The notes: a model not told the origin generated them from the sequence alone. A stretch of DNA of 64,000 nucleotides from Bacteroidia bacterium (GCA_030425505.1 JAUIAB010000001.1:62001-126000); one strand, 5' to 3'; shown: positions 16,035 to 25,434, numbered from the stretch's first letter. A program made the numbers and translations.

Positions 16035-17357
16035 ATGAACATTACTTTAGAAACCAAAAGCGATAACTATGCATTACTTCATCTAAACGTCAACAAAGAT
16101 GACTACATGCCGGAGTTTAATGAGAAACTCAAAGAGTATGGAAAAAAGACTAGCATAAAAGGATTTAGACCAGGAAAAGTTCCTCCCGCTTTGATAAAAC
16201 AGCTCTATGGAAAATCGATCAAAACAGAGGTCTTTCAAGAAACGCTAAACAAAAAACTAGAAGAATACATAAAAGAAAATGATGTTTCTTTTCTGATTGA
16301 GCCAATCAAAAAAGGAGAAGCGCTAGATGAAGAAAAAATATGGGCTAAAGAGGATTTTGAAATAGAATTAGAAGGCTGCATTGAGCCAAAAGAACTAGGC
16401 TTTGAAATAAACAAAGACATAAAAGCTCCAAAATATAAAGTTGAAATTAGTAAAGAAGACTTAGATGAGCACTTAGAAGAGATAAAAGTTAAACACTCTA
16501 CCTGGGAAGATGCAGAAGACATCCAAGATGAAGATTCTATTTTCACTAAAGCTTCAGGAGAAGGGATAGATGAGGTAAAAGACCTTTATTTAAATCAGAA
16601 AGATTTTACAGAAAAGACTTGGAAGTCCGTAAAAGACAAAAAAAAGGGAGAGGAATTTACTATAAATACTGAGAAAGATTTAAAAAATGCTGAAGGGTTA
16701 GGTAAACGGTTAAATTTGGAAAACATTCCTAAAGAATTAAACCTAACCATTGATAAAATCCAAAGAAACGTCAAAGCCGAACTCAACCAGGAAACGTTTG
16801 ACAAGCACCTTGGGGAAGGGATAGCTAAAAACCTAGAAGAGTTTAAAAGCATAGTAAAAGAAGACCTAGAAAAATACTATGAAAGAATGTCTTCTTTCAA
16901 ATTAAATAATGACCTACAAGACCAACTTGTAGAGATGGTTACCACCTCTTTTCCGAAAGACCTGATTGTAAAATTAATTCAAGACTCGTCTAAAGAAAAG
17001 TTAGATGATGAGCAAACACAGAAAAGCCTGGAAAATCAGATAAAAGCTCTTAAATGGAGATTGATCACAAAAAGAGTTGGAAAAGATGCAAATATTAAAC
17101 TTGAGCATGAAGACATCAATAAGTCTGCTGTAGATATAGTAAAAAATAGATTCATGCAAATGGGCTACTCCTCATTGCCAGATGAATACATAGAACAAAT
17201 GGCAGCAAACTTAATGGCTGATACTAAAAACAATAAAGAGCTAATCAACTCTGCTGTAGATGCTGCCTATATGGAAAAAGTTTTTGAAGCAATTAAAGAA
17301 AGAATTTCTTTTGAAGACAAAAAAGTCTCTCTAAAAGAGTTTAGAGAAAAGTTATAA
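16035..17357 (+). CDS. tig: Trigger factor chaperone
   Basis: A 440-residue ribosome-associated chaperone that binds nascent chains at the exit tunnel. The N-terminal domain has the ribosome-binding signature in a Bacteroidota form (SIKGFRPGKVPPALIKQLYG, residues about 39-58). The middle region, where the FKBP-type isomerase domain sits, is strongly diverged (DEDSIFTKASGEG). The C-terminal half is a long charged alpha-helical domain (LEEFKSIVKEDLEKYY and following). Length and layout match trigger factors of this phylum. It starts 20 bp after the tRNA terminator and ends at its own 15-bp terminator. Confidence 0.93.
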   Translation: MNITLETKSDNYALLHLNVNKDDYMPEFNEKLKEYGKKTSIKGFRPGKVPPALIKQLYGKSIKTEVFQETLNKKLEEYIKENDVSFLIEPIKKGEALDEEKIWAKEDFEIELEGCIEPKELGFEINKDIKAPKYKVEISKEDLDEHLEEIKVKHSTWEDAEDIQDEDSIFTKASGEGIDEVKDLYLNQKDFTEKTWKSVKDKKKGEEFTINTEKDLKNAEGLGKRLNLENIPKELNLTIDKIQRNVKAELNQETFDKHLGEGIAKNLEEFKSIVKEDLEKYYERMSSFKLNNDLQDQLVEMVTTSFPKDLIVKLIQDSSKEKLDDEQTQKSLENQIKALKWRLITKRVGKDANIKLEHEDINKSAVDIVKNRFMQMGYSSLPDEYIEQMAANLMADTKNNKELINSAVDAAYMEKVFEAIKERISFEDKKVSLKEFREKL

Positions 17358-17391
17358 GTTTCTCTTTCTATTACTTTAGTTAGATAGTTAG

Positions 17392-17441
17392 AAGCTTTAA
17401 TTAGTATTTATTAAATTCAACTACTAATTAAAGCTTTTTTT
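17392..17441 (+). terminator. Rho-independent terminator after tig
   Basis: A perfect 15-bp stem (17392-17406 with 17422-17436) ends in a T-run to 17441. It lies only a few bases before the next start codon. Confidence 0.8.
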
Positions 17442-17444
17442 ATA

Positions 17445-19031
17445 GTGTTCCAGATTATATTTAAATCAACCTTACTTTTATTCTTTTCTTTAGCACTTGG
17501 GATATCAAAGGCTCAAAGAATCCAACAAAAAGAAATAAAGTTTAAAATTGACAATAAACTGGGAGATGATTATATCCTAATTCCACACAGTAACAATGGA
17601 GTACTATGTCTTCACAACCAGTCTAGTAGGTTTGGTAATAACAAAAGAAGCTTACACTACACAATGCTGGATACCTCCCTAAATAAAAAGTGGGAATTTG
17701 ATAATGTTGTTGATTCGAATTTAAGATTCATAGAAAGTGCCATTTCTAAAAAGTCAATATGGCTTTTATTTTCTATAAAGGAGCATCAATACGAAGTACA
17801 CAAATTCGATATTGAGCAGGAAACACAATCAGTATTCGAGATAAATGAAGTGAGATCATTCAACGTGTCTTTTTTTCAGGCAACAGAGCAAGGAGTTTAT
17901 CTGGGAGGGAAGATTAGAAATAATCCTGCCGTCCTGTTTTACGATGCAGAAAAAAACCACACCTCATTTTTACCTGGTATAAACCAACTCAATGTAGATC
18001 TAATCAACCTGAAGGTAGACCCAAGTTATGAACTATTATTTGTTCTTCTACAAGGTCCAAAAATAGGGAAGGATAATGCCCTATTCGCCCACTGTTATAA
18101 CTCTGAAGGGCAGTTTCTTTACAATTATGCTCACCCGCAAAATGTTGAGTACTCTTTTATCACTGCTTTTCCATTTACTAACACCCTGAATGAGCATCTT
18201 TTAGTAGGTACTTACTCTCTTCGTAATGATGATCTGGCTCAAGGAATTTACACCATCAAGCTACTCAAAGGAAATGAAGTAGATAAACGGTTTTATGACT
18301 TTGGGTATTTCAACAATTTCTTTAACTATTTACCTGAAAAACAGAAGAGTAATTTGTTAAAGAAGATTGAAAGGAAAAGAGAAAAAGATAAAGTGTATAC
18401 ATTAAAGTATAAGCTATTTACGCACGAGCCAAGACTAATCAACGATAAAATACTGTTTATGGCAGAGTCCATAGAGTATAACAGAAGAAATAGACCCAAT
18501 AATATCAATAATGTTCCCTTTAACTCAATGTATCCTTATCGATCCTTTAATCGGTTTTACAACAATTTTAACTACCTAAACTGGAGAAGATATATGCCCT
18601 CTACTATTGCAAGGTATGGGGTTAATAATTTTAATGCTACAGATTATGAGTACGAACATGCCTTTGTTTGCTCTTTAAACTTAGACGGAAAGTTACTTTG
18701 GGATAATAGCTATACTTTTGAAAAAGGAACGGAATACGATACTCCTTTAGAGCTGATTGAAGTAGGTGTTTCCAAAGAGAGCTTGGCTTTCATAGAGCCT
18801 TCAAAAGAAAATATTAAATACGCCTTTACTAAAATAAACTCCCCTACAGATTCTACTTCCCAAATATCTGTTTCTACAATAAAAGAAAAGAGCAAAATAA
18901 CCGATTTTGAACATGGGGGCATATTACACTGGTATAGTAATAACTTTATTCATTCTGGAATCCGAAAAGTAATAAACTCAACAAATACAAGAGTGAAATA
19001 TTTTTTTATCAACAAAATTAGTGCTTACTAG
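17445..19031 (+). CDS. Hypothetical secreted protein
   Basis: I do not recognise this 528-residue protein. It has an N-terminal signal peptide (FKSTLLLFFSLALGISKAQ), so it is exported. The rest alternates short beta-like segments, as in propeller-type or carbohydrate-related periplasmic proteins, but no repeat is clear enough to claim this. Around residues 345-390 there is a segment unusually rich in Asn, Arg, Tyr and Phe (such as RRNRPNNINNVPF and FNRFYNNFNYLNWRR). There is no T9SS C-terminal domain. The start is GTG at 17445, the only one that keeps the signal peptide intact, just 4 bp after the preceding terminator's T-run. Confidence 0.75.
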   Translation: MFQIIFKSTLLLFFSLALGISKAQRIQQKEIKFKIDNKLGDDYILIPHSNNGVLCLHNQSSRFGNNKRSLHYTMLDTSLNKKWEFDNVVDSNLRFIESAISKKSIWLLFSIKEHQYEVHKFDIEQETQSVFEINEVRSFNVSFFQATEQGVYLGGKIRNNPAVLFYDAEKNHTSFLPGINQLNVDLINLKVDPSYELLFVLLQGPKIGKDNALFAHCYNSEGQFLYNYAHPQNVEYSFITAFPFTNTLNEHLLVGTYSLRNDDLAQGIYTIKLLKGNEVDKRFYDFGYFNNFFNYLPEKQKSNLLKKIERKREKDKVYTLKYKLFTHEPRLINDKILFMAESIEYNRRNRPNNINNVPFNSMYPYRSFNRFYNNFNYLNWRRYMPSTIARYGVNNFNATDYEYEHAFVCSLNLDGKLLWDNSYTFEKGTEYDTPLELIEVGVSKESLAFIEPSKENIKYAFTKINSPTDSTSQISVSTIKEKSKITDFEHGGILHWYSNNFIHSGIRKVINSTNTRVKYFFINKISAY

Positions 19032-19116
19032 CAAAAAATTTTTCGCCTAAATGTATTTAGCAATGACACTCCAATTAAGCTTAGTCTGAAAACATTAACT
19101 TAAATTAAAAATTCAA

Positions 19117-19455
19117 TTAGTCAGTTGAACTTGAATGGTTTGGCTTGAGCTTATCCATAATAATTTGAGAAATAGCCTTAGCAAGAATGCTTTTTGATTC
19201 TTTCCAGACTCTTTGAGGAAGGGACTTCTTATGCTTTAAACTTGCTTTTTTGTCATACAATGAAGCTCCAACAAGGAATATTCCAATGCTAGCAACACTG
19301 AGCATTAAAAGTGCTTTTGGGTTTACATTTTTTTTAATCTCAGAAGGTTTCAGTTGGCTTCTAAAATTATTTCTAACCAAACCTATTTGGCTCAAAAGCC
19401 TTTTCTTTTCTTCTTTTAGCAATAACTTACTTTTTATCATTCTAATATTTCTCAA
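19117..19455 (-). CDS. Hypothetical single-span membrane protein
   Basis: This 112-residue basic protein is of no recognised family. It has a charged N-terminal half (LLLKEEKKRLLSQIG), one transmembrane helix in the middle (ALLMLSVASIGIFLVGASLYD) and a Lys-rich C-terminal half with a short hydrophobic amphipathic segment (ILAKAISQIIMD). A second ATG five codons in (MIKSK, 19440) is an equally good start. The gene lies about 120 bp downstream of the tRNA-like RNA on the same strand, but nothing shows that they are linked. Confidence 0.6.
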   Translation of the reverse strand: MRNIRMIKSKLLLKEEKKRLLSQIGLVRNNFRSQLKPSEIKKNVNPKALLMLSVASIGIFLVGASLYDKKASLKHKKSLPQRVWKESKSILAKAISQIIMDKLKPNHSSSTD

Positions 19456-19577
19456 GGAATTGTTTGGATTACTTGTAAGTTAATGGTTTTCTTGCTTTTG
19501 TGATAGTCAAAAAATAATGAAATGATGTTTATTGAGGATAAAATCTATTTGTAATCAAGAAGAGAGGGAAGTAAAAG

Positions 19578-19728
19578 CTGTAGAGGAAGGATTCGAACCT
19601 TCAAGAGGTAGTTAGCTTTTGATCAGGGCATGTAAAATATGAATGATACACCCACTCATCAAAAGTTTTTCCAAGTTTCCTCACCCCCGAGAAAGGAGGG
19701 CACGGCTGCCAATTTCGTCACTCTACAG
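19578..19728 (-). ncRNA. tRNA-Leu-like RNA with a very long variable region
   Basis: On the minus strand an 8-bp acceptor-like helix (CTGTAGAG with CTCTACAG, ends at 19728 and 19578) encloses a perfect Leu-type D-arm (ACG, 11-nt loop AAATTGGCAGC, CGT), a 5-bp anticodon-like stem CCCTC/GGGGG with a 7-nt loop CTTTCTC (19700-19684), and a canonical T-arm (GAAGG-TTCGAAT-CCTTC, 19602-19586). The region between anticodon stem and T-arm is about 80 nt instead of ~15. It folds on itself through GAGG/CCTC and an 8-bp helix CTTTTGAT/ATCAAAAG (19665-19658 with 19623-19616). No CCA is encoded. The loop has a pyrimidine at position 37 and nominal anticodon TTC, odd for a decoding tRNA. It could be a tRNA-derived regulatory RNA, an unusual tRNA or a decayed gene. 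Confidence 0.65.
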
Positions 19729-19739
19729 TATGTTTAAGA

Positions 19740-20114
19740 ACTAAATATGATACAAATTTAATACAAAGAAGTTATTTTTAAAAACCATTTAAATAAATTA
19801 AAATATTTTTAGATTTTATATGATATAATGTATTTATAGGTAAAATATTTTTAAAGTTTAAATAAATTTCTTTAACCTTTTGAATACTTTTTATTACAGT
19901 AGCTTAAAACTATTATTTATTCATACTGCTTTACTATAGTTTTTCATTTTTGTACCTTTAGTTTATTTCAAAATGAAAGGTGTTATAATGAATTTCATTG
20001 ATTATTTAGAAATATATTTTATGTCATCACTCTAATACTTAATTTTATGAGTCAAGTTTTTTAAACATTTACAACTACAATAACATTAAACTATTTAGGA
20101 TATAATCTTTAATT
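19740..20114. other. Very A+T-rich intergenic region before etfB
   Basis: About 375 bp of unusually A+T-rich DNA with no supportable ORF. A near-match -7 box (TACCTTTA, about 19954-19961) is present, but its distance from etfB leaves its role open. Confidence 0.4.
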
Positions 20115-20849
20115 ATGAATATTCTCGTATGTATTACTCACGTTCCTGATACCACTACTAAAATTAAGTTTGTAGACGGAAAAGAGTTAGATAAAAATGG
20201 GGTTCAATTTGTAATAGGTCCGTACGATGACTATGCTCTTGCCAGAGCTGTTGAACTCAAAGAATCATTAGGTGCTAAAGTCACTGTTTTAAATGTTGGT
20301 AAGCAGGAAACAGAACCTACAATTAGGAAGGCATTAGCTATAGGTGCAGATGAGGCGATCAGGATAGATGCAGAACCATCAGATGCAATTTTTGTAGCGC
20401 ACCAAATAGCACACATAGCAAAACAAAATAGCTATGATTTAATATTAATGGGGAGGGAATCAAGTGACTATAATGGAGGCTTAGTTCATGGCATGGTTGG
20501 AGAAATGTTAGGGTGGCCTTCTGTTTCGCCTTGTATGAAGCTTGACCTTGAAGGGACAAATGCCAAAATGCAAAAGGAAATTGAAGGAGGAAAAGAACTT
20601 TTGGAAGCTACTCTACCCTTAGTTGCAGGATGCCAAGAACCAATTGCCGAATGGAAAATTCCAAATATGAGAGGGATTATGTCTGCTCGAACTAAACCAC
20701 TTAATGTTGTAGAAGCAATTAGCGTTGAGGGTGCTATTTCATACAATTCCTTTGACCTACCTCCTGAAAGATCTTCTTGTAAGTTTTTTGAAGTTGACCA
20801 AGTAGATGATTTGGTGAACGCTCTTAAAGAAGAAGCAAAAGTTTTATAA
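20115..20849 (+). CDS. etfB: Electron transfer flavoprotein subunit beta
   Basis: This 244-residue subunit binds AMP and pairs with EtfA. Together they carry electrons from acyl-CoA and related dehydrogenases to the quinone pool through ETF-ubiquinone oxidoreductase. The N-terminus MNILVCITHVPDTTTKIKF is typical, as are the central LMGRESSDYNGGLVHGMVGE and the C-terminal IPNMRGIMSARTKPL (EtfB signature region). It is followed 22 bp later by etfA on the same strand, so the two are co-transcribed, as in most bacteria. Confidence 0.95.
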   Translation: MNILVCITHVPDTTTKIKFVDGKELDKNGVQFVIGPYDDYALARAVELKESLGAKVTVLNVGKQETEPTIRKALAIGADEAIRIDAEPSDAIFVAHQIAHIAKQNSYDLILMGRESSDYNGGLVHGMVGEMLGWPSVSPCMKLDLEGTNAKMQKEIEGGKELLEATLPLVAGCQEPIAEWKIPNMRGIMSARTKPLNVVEAISVEGAISYNSFDLPPERSSCKFFEVDQVDDLVNALKEEAKVL

Positions 20850-20871
20850 TTAGAATTAAAATACTTTTTAT

Positions 20872-21819
20872 ATGTCAGTATTAGTTTTCATAGAAACAAA
20901 CGAAGGAGAAATAAAGAGTTCTTCTTTAGAAGCTGTTTGCTACGCTAAAAGCATCAATGAAAATGTAGTAGCAATTATGGCTGGAGAAGCAAGTTCAAAA
21001 GAGTTAGACATTTTAGGAAAATATGGAGTAACTAAAGTTTTTTACAATGAATCAGAAGCTCTTGCTAATGACTCTCAAGGCTTAGCAGAGTTTATTTTTT
21101 CGGGTGTAGAGAAAGAGGGGGCTGACTTAATAATTATAGCCAGGTCTTCTCTTGCTGACTCTATTGCTCCAAAGCTAGCCATTAAAGCAAAAGCAAGCAT
21201 TGCAACTAACGTTGTAGATTTACCATCCTCCCAAAGTCCTTTGACTGTTAAGCGTGGCGTTTTCACAGGAAAAGCCTTTGCTACTGTATCCCTACCTGAA
21301 GGAAGAAAAGTTCTTACTCTAGCAAAAAATGCCGTAGGCTTAAAAGAATCACCTTCAAGTTGCTCTTCTGAAAAGTTAGGGTTTTCAGAGGTAGCTAGCC
21401 CAAAAGTCAAAAGGTTAAGTGTTGAAAAAGCTACAGGTAGCATATTACTTCCTGAAGCAGATAAAGTTGTGTCTGCTGGTAGAGGATTAAAAGGGCCTGA
21501 AAACTGGGAAATGATTGAAGAACTGGCAAACACTTTAGGTGCTGCAACTGCATGTTCCAAACCAGTATCAGACATGGAATGGCGACCACACCATGAACAT
21601 GTTGGTCAAACGGGTATTAAAGTAAGTCCTTCTTTATATATTGCGATTGGAATCTCTGGAGCTATTCAGCACTTGGCAGGAGTTAATAGCTCTAAAACCA
21701 TTGTAGTTATAAATAAAGATGCTGAGGCTCCATTTTTTAAATCTGCCGACTATGGTATTGTTGGTGATGCTTTTGAAGTAGTTCCTAAACTTACGGAGGC
21801 AATTAAAAGAGTAGTTTGA
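20872..21819 (+). CDS. etfA: Electron transfer flavoprotein subunit alpha
   Basis: The 315-residue FAD-binding subunit of the electron transfer flavoprotein. The C-terminal FAD domain shows VVSAGRGLKGPENW, RPHHEHVGQTGIKVSP and the EtfA signature LYIAIGISGAIQHLAGV, followed by VINKDAEAPFFKSADYGIVGD. It acts with EtfB in the cytoplasm in fatty-acid and amino-acid oxidation. A long hairpin just after the stop separates it from the convergent RDD gene. Confidence 0.96.
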   Translation: MSVLVFIETNEGEIKSSSLEAVCYAKSINENVVAIMAGEASSKELDILGKYGVTKVFYNESEALANDSQGLAEFIFSGVEKEGADLIIIARSSLADSIAPKLAIKAKASIATNVVDLPSSQSPLTVKRGVFTGKAFATVSLPEGRKVLTLAKNAVGLKESPSSCSSEKLGFSEVASPKVKRLSVEKATGSILLPEADKVVSAGRGLKGPENWEMIEELANTLGAATACSKPVSDMEWRPHHEHVGQTGIKVSPSLYIAIGISGAIQHLAGVNSSKTIVVINKDAEAPFFKSADYGIVGDAFEVVPKLTEAIKRVV

Positions 21820-21823
21820 ATCT

Positions 21824-21866
21824 TTAACAGAAGGGTTTAATATTTAAATATTAAACCCTTCTGTTA
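21824..21866. terminator. Long perfect hairpin between convergent etfA and RDD gene
   Basis: A nearly loop-less inverted repeat of about 20 bp per arm (TAACAGAAGGGTTTAATATT and its complement) lies between the two converging stop codons. No T-run follows on either side, but position and stability fit a bidirectional terminator. Confidence 0.65.
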
Positions 21867-21887
21867 ATACATTGTCTCCTATCTTAT

Positions 21888-22250
21888 TTATTCAGAAACA
21901 ACTCTTGTTTTTGTTAAGCTATCATGTAAAGCTTTGCCATTATTAAATAACACAAATAGACCTTCCAAAGGGATAAGTCTACACACAGATCTTAATGCAT
22001 AATCTTTTTGTGTTGGCTCACTCCCATCTTCCATTACCACTTTAGTTTTGGTTACAAACTTTCCAACTGTTTTACCAAATTTAGCTTCCATTATAGTATA
22101 GTAGCCAAAAATAGTAACAATGTATGCTAACTGCGTTAAAGTATAGCCAAGACCAAACATAACTAAAATTTGAACTATCACTCCAATAATGATAAAGTCA
22201 ATTATAACGTTGATAACTCTTTTTACTACAGGTGCAGTTTCTTGTTCCAT
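21888..22250 (-). CDS. RDD family membrane protein
   Basis: A 120-residue protein with two to three membrane helices. RVINVIIDFIIIGVIVQ carries the Arg and Asp positions that name the RDD family. MEAKFGKTVGKFVTKTKVV is the conserved loop (ATxGKxxxxxxV), and the end LRSVCRLIPLEGLFVLF is also typical. Some relatives act in ion or osmolyte exchange, but no function can be assigned here. It has its own gene position between etfA and the MscS channel gene, 78 bp downstream of the latter. Confidence 0.8.
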   Translation of the reverse strand: MEQETAPVVKRVINVIIDFIIIGVIVQILVMFGLGYTLTQLAYIVTIFGYYTIMEAKFGKTVGKFVTKTKVVMEDGSEPTQKDYALRSVCRLIPLEGLFVLFNNGKALHDSLTKTRVVSE

Positions 22251-22328
22251 AAATAATCTATTTACATTTTAATAATTAAAGATAACATTCCACAATAATA
22301 CTCTTTTAAATTAAAAGAAAAAATTAGT

Positions 22329-23984
22329 TTATTTTTCCCTTTTAATTTTCTTCATTAACTCTTCCTTAGAAAGCTCAAACTTTGGAGTAAGTGATGGTTG
22401 CCCTGGCATTTCTTCAATATGCAACGTACTCGTTGGGAATGCAAAACGAACACCTATTTTTTCTGCTAAACGAATAATGTTAATCATGATATCTTGCCTT
22501 GTACTCAACTCTTTACTCCAATCTGGAACTTCAAAGAATATGTAGAATAGTATATTTAACGAAGAATTACCAAATGAGTTTAAATGAATTTCAAAAAAAT
22601 CTTTTCTGGTTTTTGGATGGTTTCTAACCATTTCTCTTAAGCCTTCTACAAAGACCTCAATTACATCAGCAGGAGTATCATAAGTTATACCTATTGTTGT
22701 ACTAAACCTTCTATAAACTCTTAACCCCATATTATCAACTGTCATATCTGCAATCTTCCCATTTGGAATAGAAAGCAAAGAGTTATGAAAAGTTCTAATT
22801 CTGGTAGACCTAAACCCTACTTCTTCTACTGTTCCATCGACTCCATCTGCTACTACCCAATCTCCTACCTGAAAGGGCTTATCAATAAATATGGTGAGTG
22901 AACCAAATAGGTTTTTTATTGTATCCTGAGCTGCTAAAGCAAAAGCTAAACCTCCAATAGAAATACCTGCCAGTAGTCCTGTAATATCAAAATTAAGGTT
23001 TTCTAAAATAAATAAACAGCCCCCTATAATTACTACGATTTTCAGAGACTTTTTTACAAGTGGAACTAACTGGTCATCTAATGTATTTTCTGTTTTAGCT
23101 GCTATATTTTTTAAATAGTAGCTTATGATATCTACAATTCTGTAAATAACAACTACTAAGAAAAAAGGAACTATTGCTTTAAGTACCCAAAGTATATACT
23201 GACCAAACTGTATTGGAAGCTGAAAAACAGGATAAATTTCTTTTATAAGAAATAAAATTACAAATACACTAAAAGGCCTTGCTACAGGAAGAATTATACT
23301 ACTAGCTATCTTTTTATAACCTAATTTAACCAAAAGCTTACTAATCACCCTATTAAAAAATACAGTTAAGAGCTTATGAATTATTAGGCTAAGCAGTGCA
23401 ACAAGTATCATTGCTATGTACTGCCATATTTTTAGTCCTAAAAAAGTTTTAGCTAAAAACCCTAACTTTTGATTGCTGGTATATTCAAGTATTTTATCCA
23501 TCCCAAATGGATAAAGCTTATGATGAATTGCTGGAATAGCTTTTACTGTTTCTTTAGAGTATAACCACTTATCTCCTATTTTAGTGACATAAACTTCAGG
23601 GTACTCTTTTAGTATTGTGTATTCACTTAGCCGATTATTTGTTGAGTCTGTATAATTAGGCTCTTTGGGGATTTTTTCTATGTCAATATACTCTGTTCCG
23701 TCGTAAATTTGCTTAAGCTTGATTGCTATGGCTTTTCTTTCACTCAAAGACATCCCGTCCACAACAGAAAAAGCTTTAACAGAAACCCCTGGTTTATAAT
23801 TGCTTTCTTGCAGAAACTTCAAATGCGTTACAACCGTGCCATAAGGAGAACTAAGATCGTATTTTAATGATTTCTGAGCATATATATTCGTACTTAAAAA
23901 AAACGCAAAAAAAACACTTAAAACTACATTTATTTTACTTTTAAGCTTTGTTTCCATTCTATTCATAACTTTAGCTTTACTCAT
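22329..23984 (-). CDS. MscS-family mechanosensitive ion channel
   Basis: A 551-residue protein with a cleavable-looking signal peptide (VVLSVFFAFFLSTNIYAQ). A periplasmic domain of about 150 residues follows, then several membrane helices and the MscS core. The pore helix and following beta domain read GISIGGLAFALAAQDTIKNL then FIDKPFQVGDWVVADG, with GTVEEVGFRSTRIRTF next. It should open under membrane tension and release solutes during hypo-osmotic shock. Three Met codons lie close together at the N-terminus (MSKAKVMNRMETK), and any of them could be the start. The C-terminus is Lys-rich. Confidence 0.9.
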   Translation of the reverse strand: MSKAKVMNRMETKLKSKINVVLSVFFAFFLSTNIYAQKSLKYDLSSPYGTVVTHLKFLQESNYKPGVSVKAFSVVDGMSLSERKAIAIKLKQIYDGTEYIDIEKIPKEPNYTDSTNNRLSEYTILKEYPEVYVTKIGDKWLYSKETVKAIPAIHHKLYPFGMDKILEYTSNQKLGFLAKTFLGLKIWQYIAMILVALLSLIIHKLLTVFFNRVISKLLVKLGYKKIASSIILPVARPFSVFVILFLIKEIYPVFQLPIQFGQYILWVLKAIVPFFLVVVIYRIVDIISYYLKNIAAKTENTLDDQLVPLVKKSLKIVVIIGGCLFILENLNFDITGLLAGISIGGLAFALAAQDTIKNLFGSLTIFIDKPFQVGDWVVADGVDGTVEEVGFRSTRIRTFHNSLLSIPNGKIADMTVDNMGLRVYRRFSTTIGITYDTPADVIEVFVEGLREMVRNHPKTRKDFFEIHLNSFGNSSLNILFYIFFEVPDWSKELSTRQDIMINIIRLAEKIGVRFAFPTSTLHIEEMPGQPSLTPKFELSKEELMKKIKREK

Positions 23985-24130
23985 GTTGCTATATGATTTA
24001 ATACAAAGTTATACTGATTATTTAATATTGCTTAGAACTAAAGTCATTCAAATATAGAACTGACTGATTTCCTGTCTAATGTATTGCTTTAAAAAGATGC
24101 TTTAATCTGTATAGAATGAGTTAAAATTAT

Positions 24131-24138
24131 TAACTTTG
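24131..24138 (+). promoter_or_regulatory. Candidate -7 element for hemA
   Basis: TAACTTTG matches TAnnTTTG perfectly, 17 bp before the hemA ATG, which would give a leader of about 10 nt. No TTTG is seen at the -33 position. Confidence 0.45.
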
Positions 24139-24155
24139 AAGAAGATTTAGTAAGA

Positions 24156-25415
24156 ATGATTGACAATTTTAGAGTCATATCTCTTTCTCATAAAAATGCA
24201 CCAGTTGAAGTAAGGGAAGTTTTTGCTTTAGACAAAGTTGCTCAGAAAAAACTTTTATGGAGTTTAAAAGATAATTTTTCTATTTCAGAAGCTTTAATTC
24301 TTTCAACTTGCAATAGAACAGAAGTTTATTATATAGCTGAAAAAGATTTATCAAAAGAGATTGCAAACTTTATTTCTCTCTCTGATAAATATTCTAATTA
24401 TTTTGAAAGTATCACTCCTGGAAAGCCTGCTGTTGAGCATCTTTTTAATGTTTCTATGGGTTTGGAGTCACAAGTTTTAGGAGACCTTCAGATAATTAAC
24501 CAGGTTAAAAACTCCTATCAGAACTCTGCAGATACTGAAATGGCTGGACCAATCATTCATAGATTAATGCACACCATTTTTTATGCAAATAAAAGAGCCA
24601 CTAAGGAAACTGGATTTAGAGATGGTGCAGCATCCGTTTCTTATGCTTGTAGCTCTATAGTTAGAGACCTTGTTGGTACTAACTTAGCTGACTCAAAAGT
24701 ACTTGTTATTGGCTTAGGAGAAATTGGTGAAGACGTTGTAAGAAATCTAAAGAGTGCGGGGTTAAACAATGTAACTATATGCAATAGAACAGAAGAAAAG
24801 TCCCAAGCTCTGTCGAGTGAAATGGGCTTTAGGTTTGTTTCTTTTGATAAGTGGAAAGAAGAACTGCTTGAAAATGATGTTATTGTTAGTGCAGTTACAA
24901 GTATAAAGCCAATAATTGATAAATCATTTGTTCAAAGCCTTAATGAAGAGGACTTATCATTTAAACACTTTATTGATTTATCCGTGCCAAGAAGCATCGA
25001 CAGTAATATTGTTGAGGTTTCAGGTATTACTCTTTATAATATTGATCATATAAAGGAAATTACTTCTCAAACTCTGAAAAATAGAGAAAAAGAAATTTCT
25101 AGCATAAAGTCTATCATAGATGACTCTACAGAGGAGTTTTTAGCATGGAGTCACGAAGCTTCTTTTTCTTCAGCTATTACAAAGTTTAAAAGTGCACTTG
25201 AGCAAATTAGACAAGAAGAGTTAACTAAATATCTTAAAAAAACATCTCCTGAAGAAAAGCACCTTGTTGAAAAGGTAACAAAAGGAATAATTAATAAGAT
25301 TATTAAGCTCCCTGTGCTTCAACTAAAAGCGGCTTGTAAGAGAGGGGAAGCTGAAGAGTTGGCAGAGTTACTTCAAAACCTTTTTATTGTAGAAAATGAA
25401 CAAATTACCAATTAG
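24156..25415 (+). CDS. hemA: Glutamyl-tRNA reductase
   Basis: This enzyme reduces the glutamate on tRNA-Glu to glutamate-1-semialdehyde with NADPH, the first committed step of the C5 haem pathway. The 419-residue length is standard. The N-terminal catalytic domain has the nucleophilic Cys52 in LSTCNRTEVYY, the substrate motif SMGLESQVLGDLQI, and FRDGAASVSYACSS. A Rossmann domain (VLVIGLGEIGEDVVRNL) and a C-terminal dimerisation helix follow. hemF, a later step of the same pathway, lies about 7.5 kb away on the same strand but is not in the same operon. Confidence 0.96.
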   Translation: MIDNFRVISLSHKNAPVEVREVFALDKVAQKKLLWSLKDNFSISEALILSTCNRTEVYYIAEKDLSKEIANFISLSDKYSNYFESITPGKPAVEHLFNVSMGLESQVLGDLQIINQVKNSYQNSADTEMAGPIIHRLMHTIFYANKRATKETGFRDGAASVSYACSSIVRDLVGTNLADSKVLVIGLGEIGEDVVRNLKSAGLNNVTICNRTEEKSQALSSEMGFRFVSFDKWKEELLENDVIVSAVTSIKPIIDKSFVQSLNEEDLSFKHFIDLSVPRSIDSNIVEVSGITLYNIDHIKEITSQTLKNREKEISSIKSIIDDSTEEFLAWSHEASFSSAITKFKSALEQIRQEELTKYLKKTSPEEKHLVEKVTKGIINKIIKLPVLQLKAACKRGEAEELAELLQNLFIVENEQITN

Positions 25416-25434
25416 CTATTATAGGTAGGATAGG

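Noticed and set aside
19578-19728. Ordinary tRNA-Glu (TTC) or tmRNA
   Set aside because: The D-arm is Leu-type, the variable region is ~80 nt and there is no CCA; tmRNA would lack an intact D-stem and would need a tag reading frame, neither of which fits.
21075-21575. 166-residue ORF on the minus strand across etfA
   Set aside because: Shadow of etfA; no domain and fully contained in the well-supported gene.
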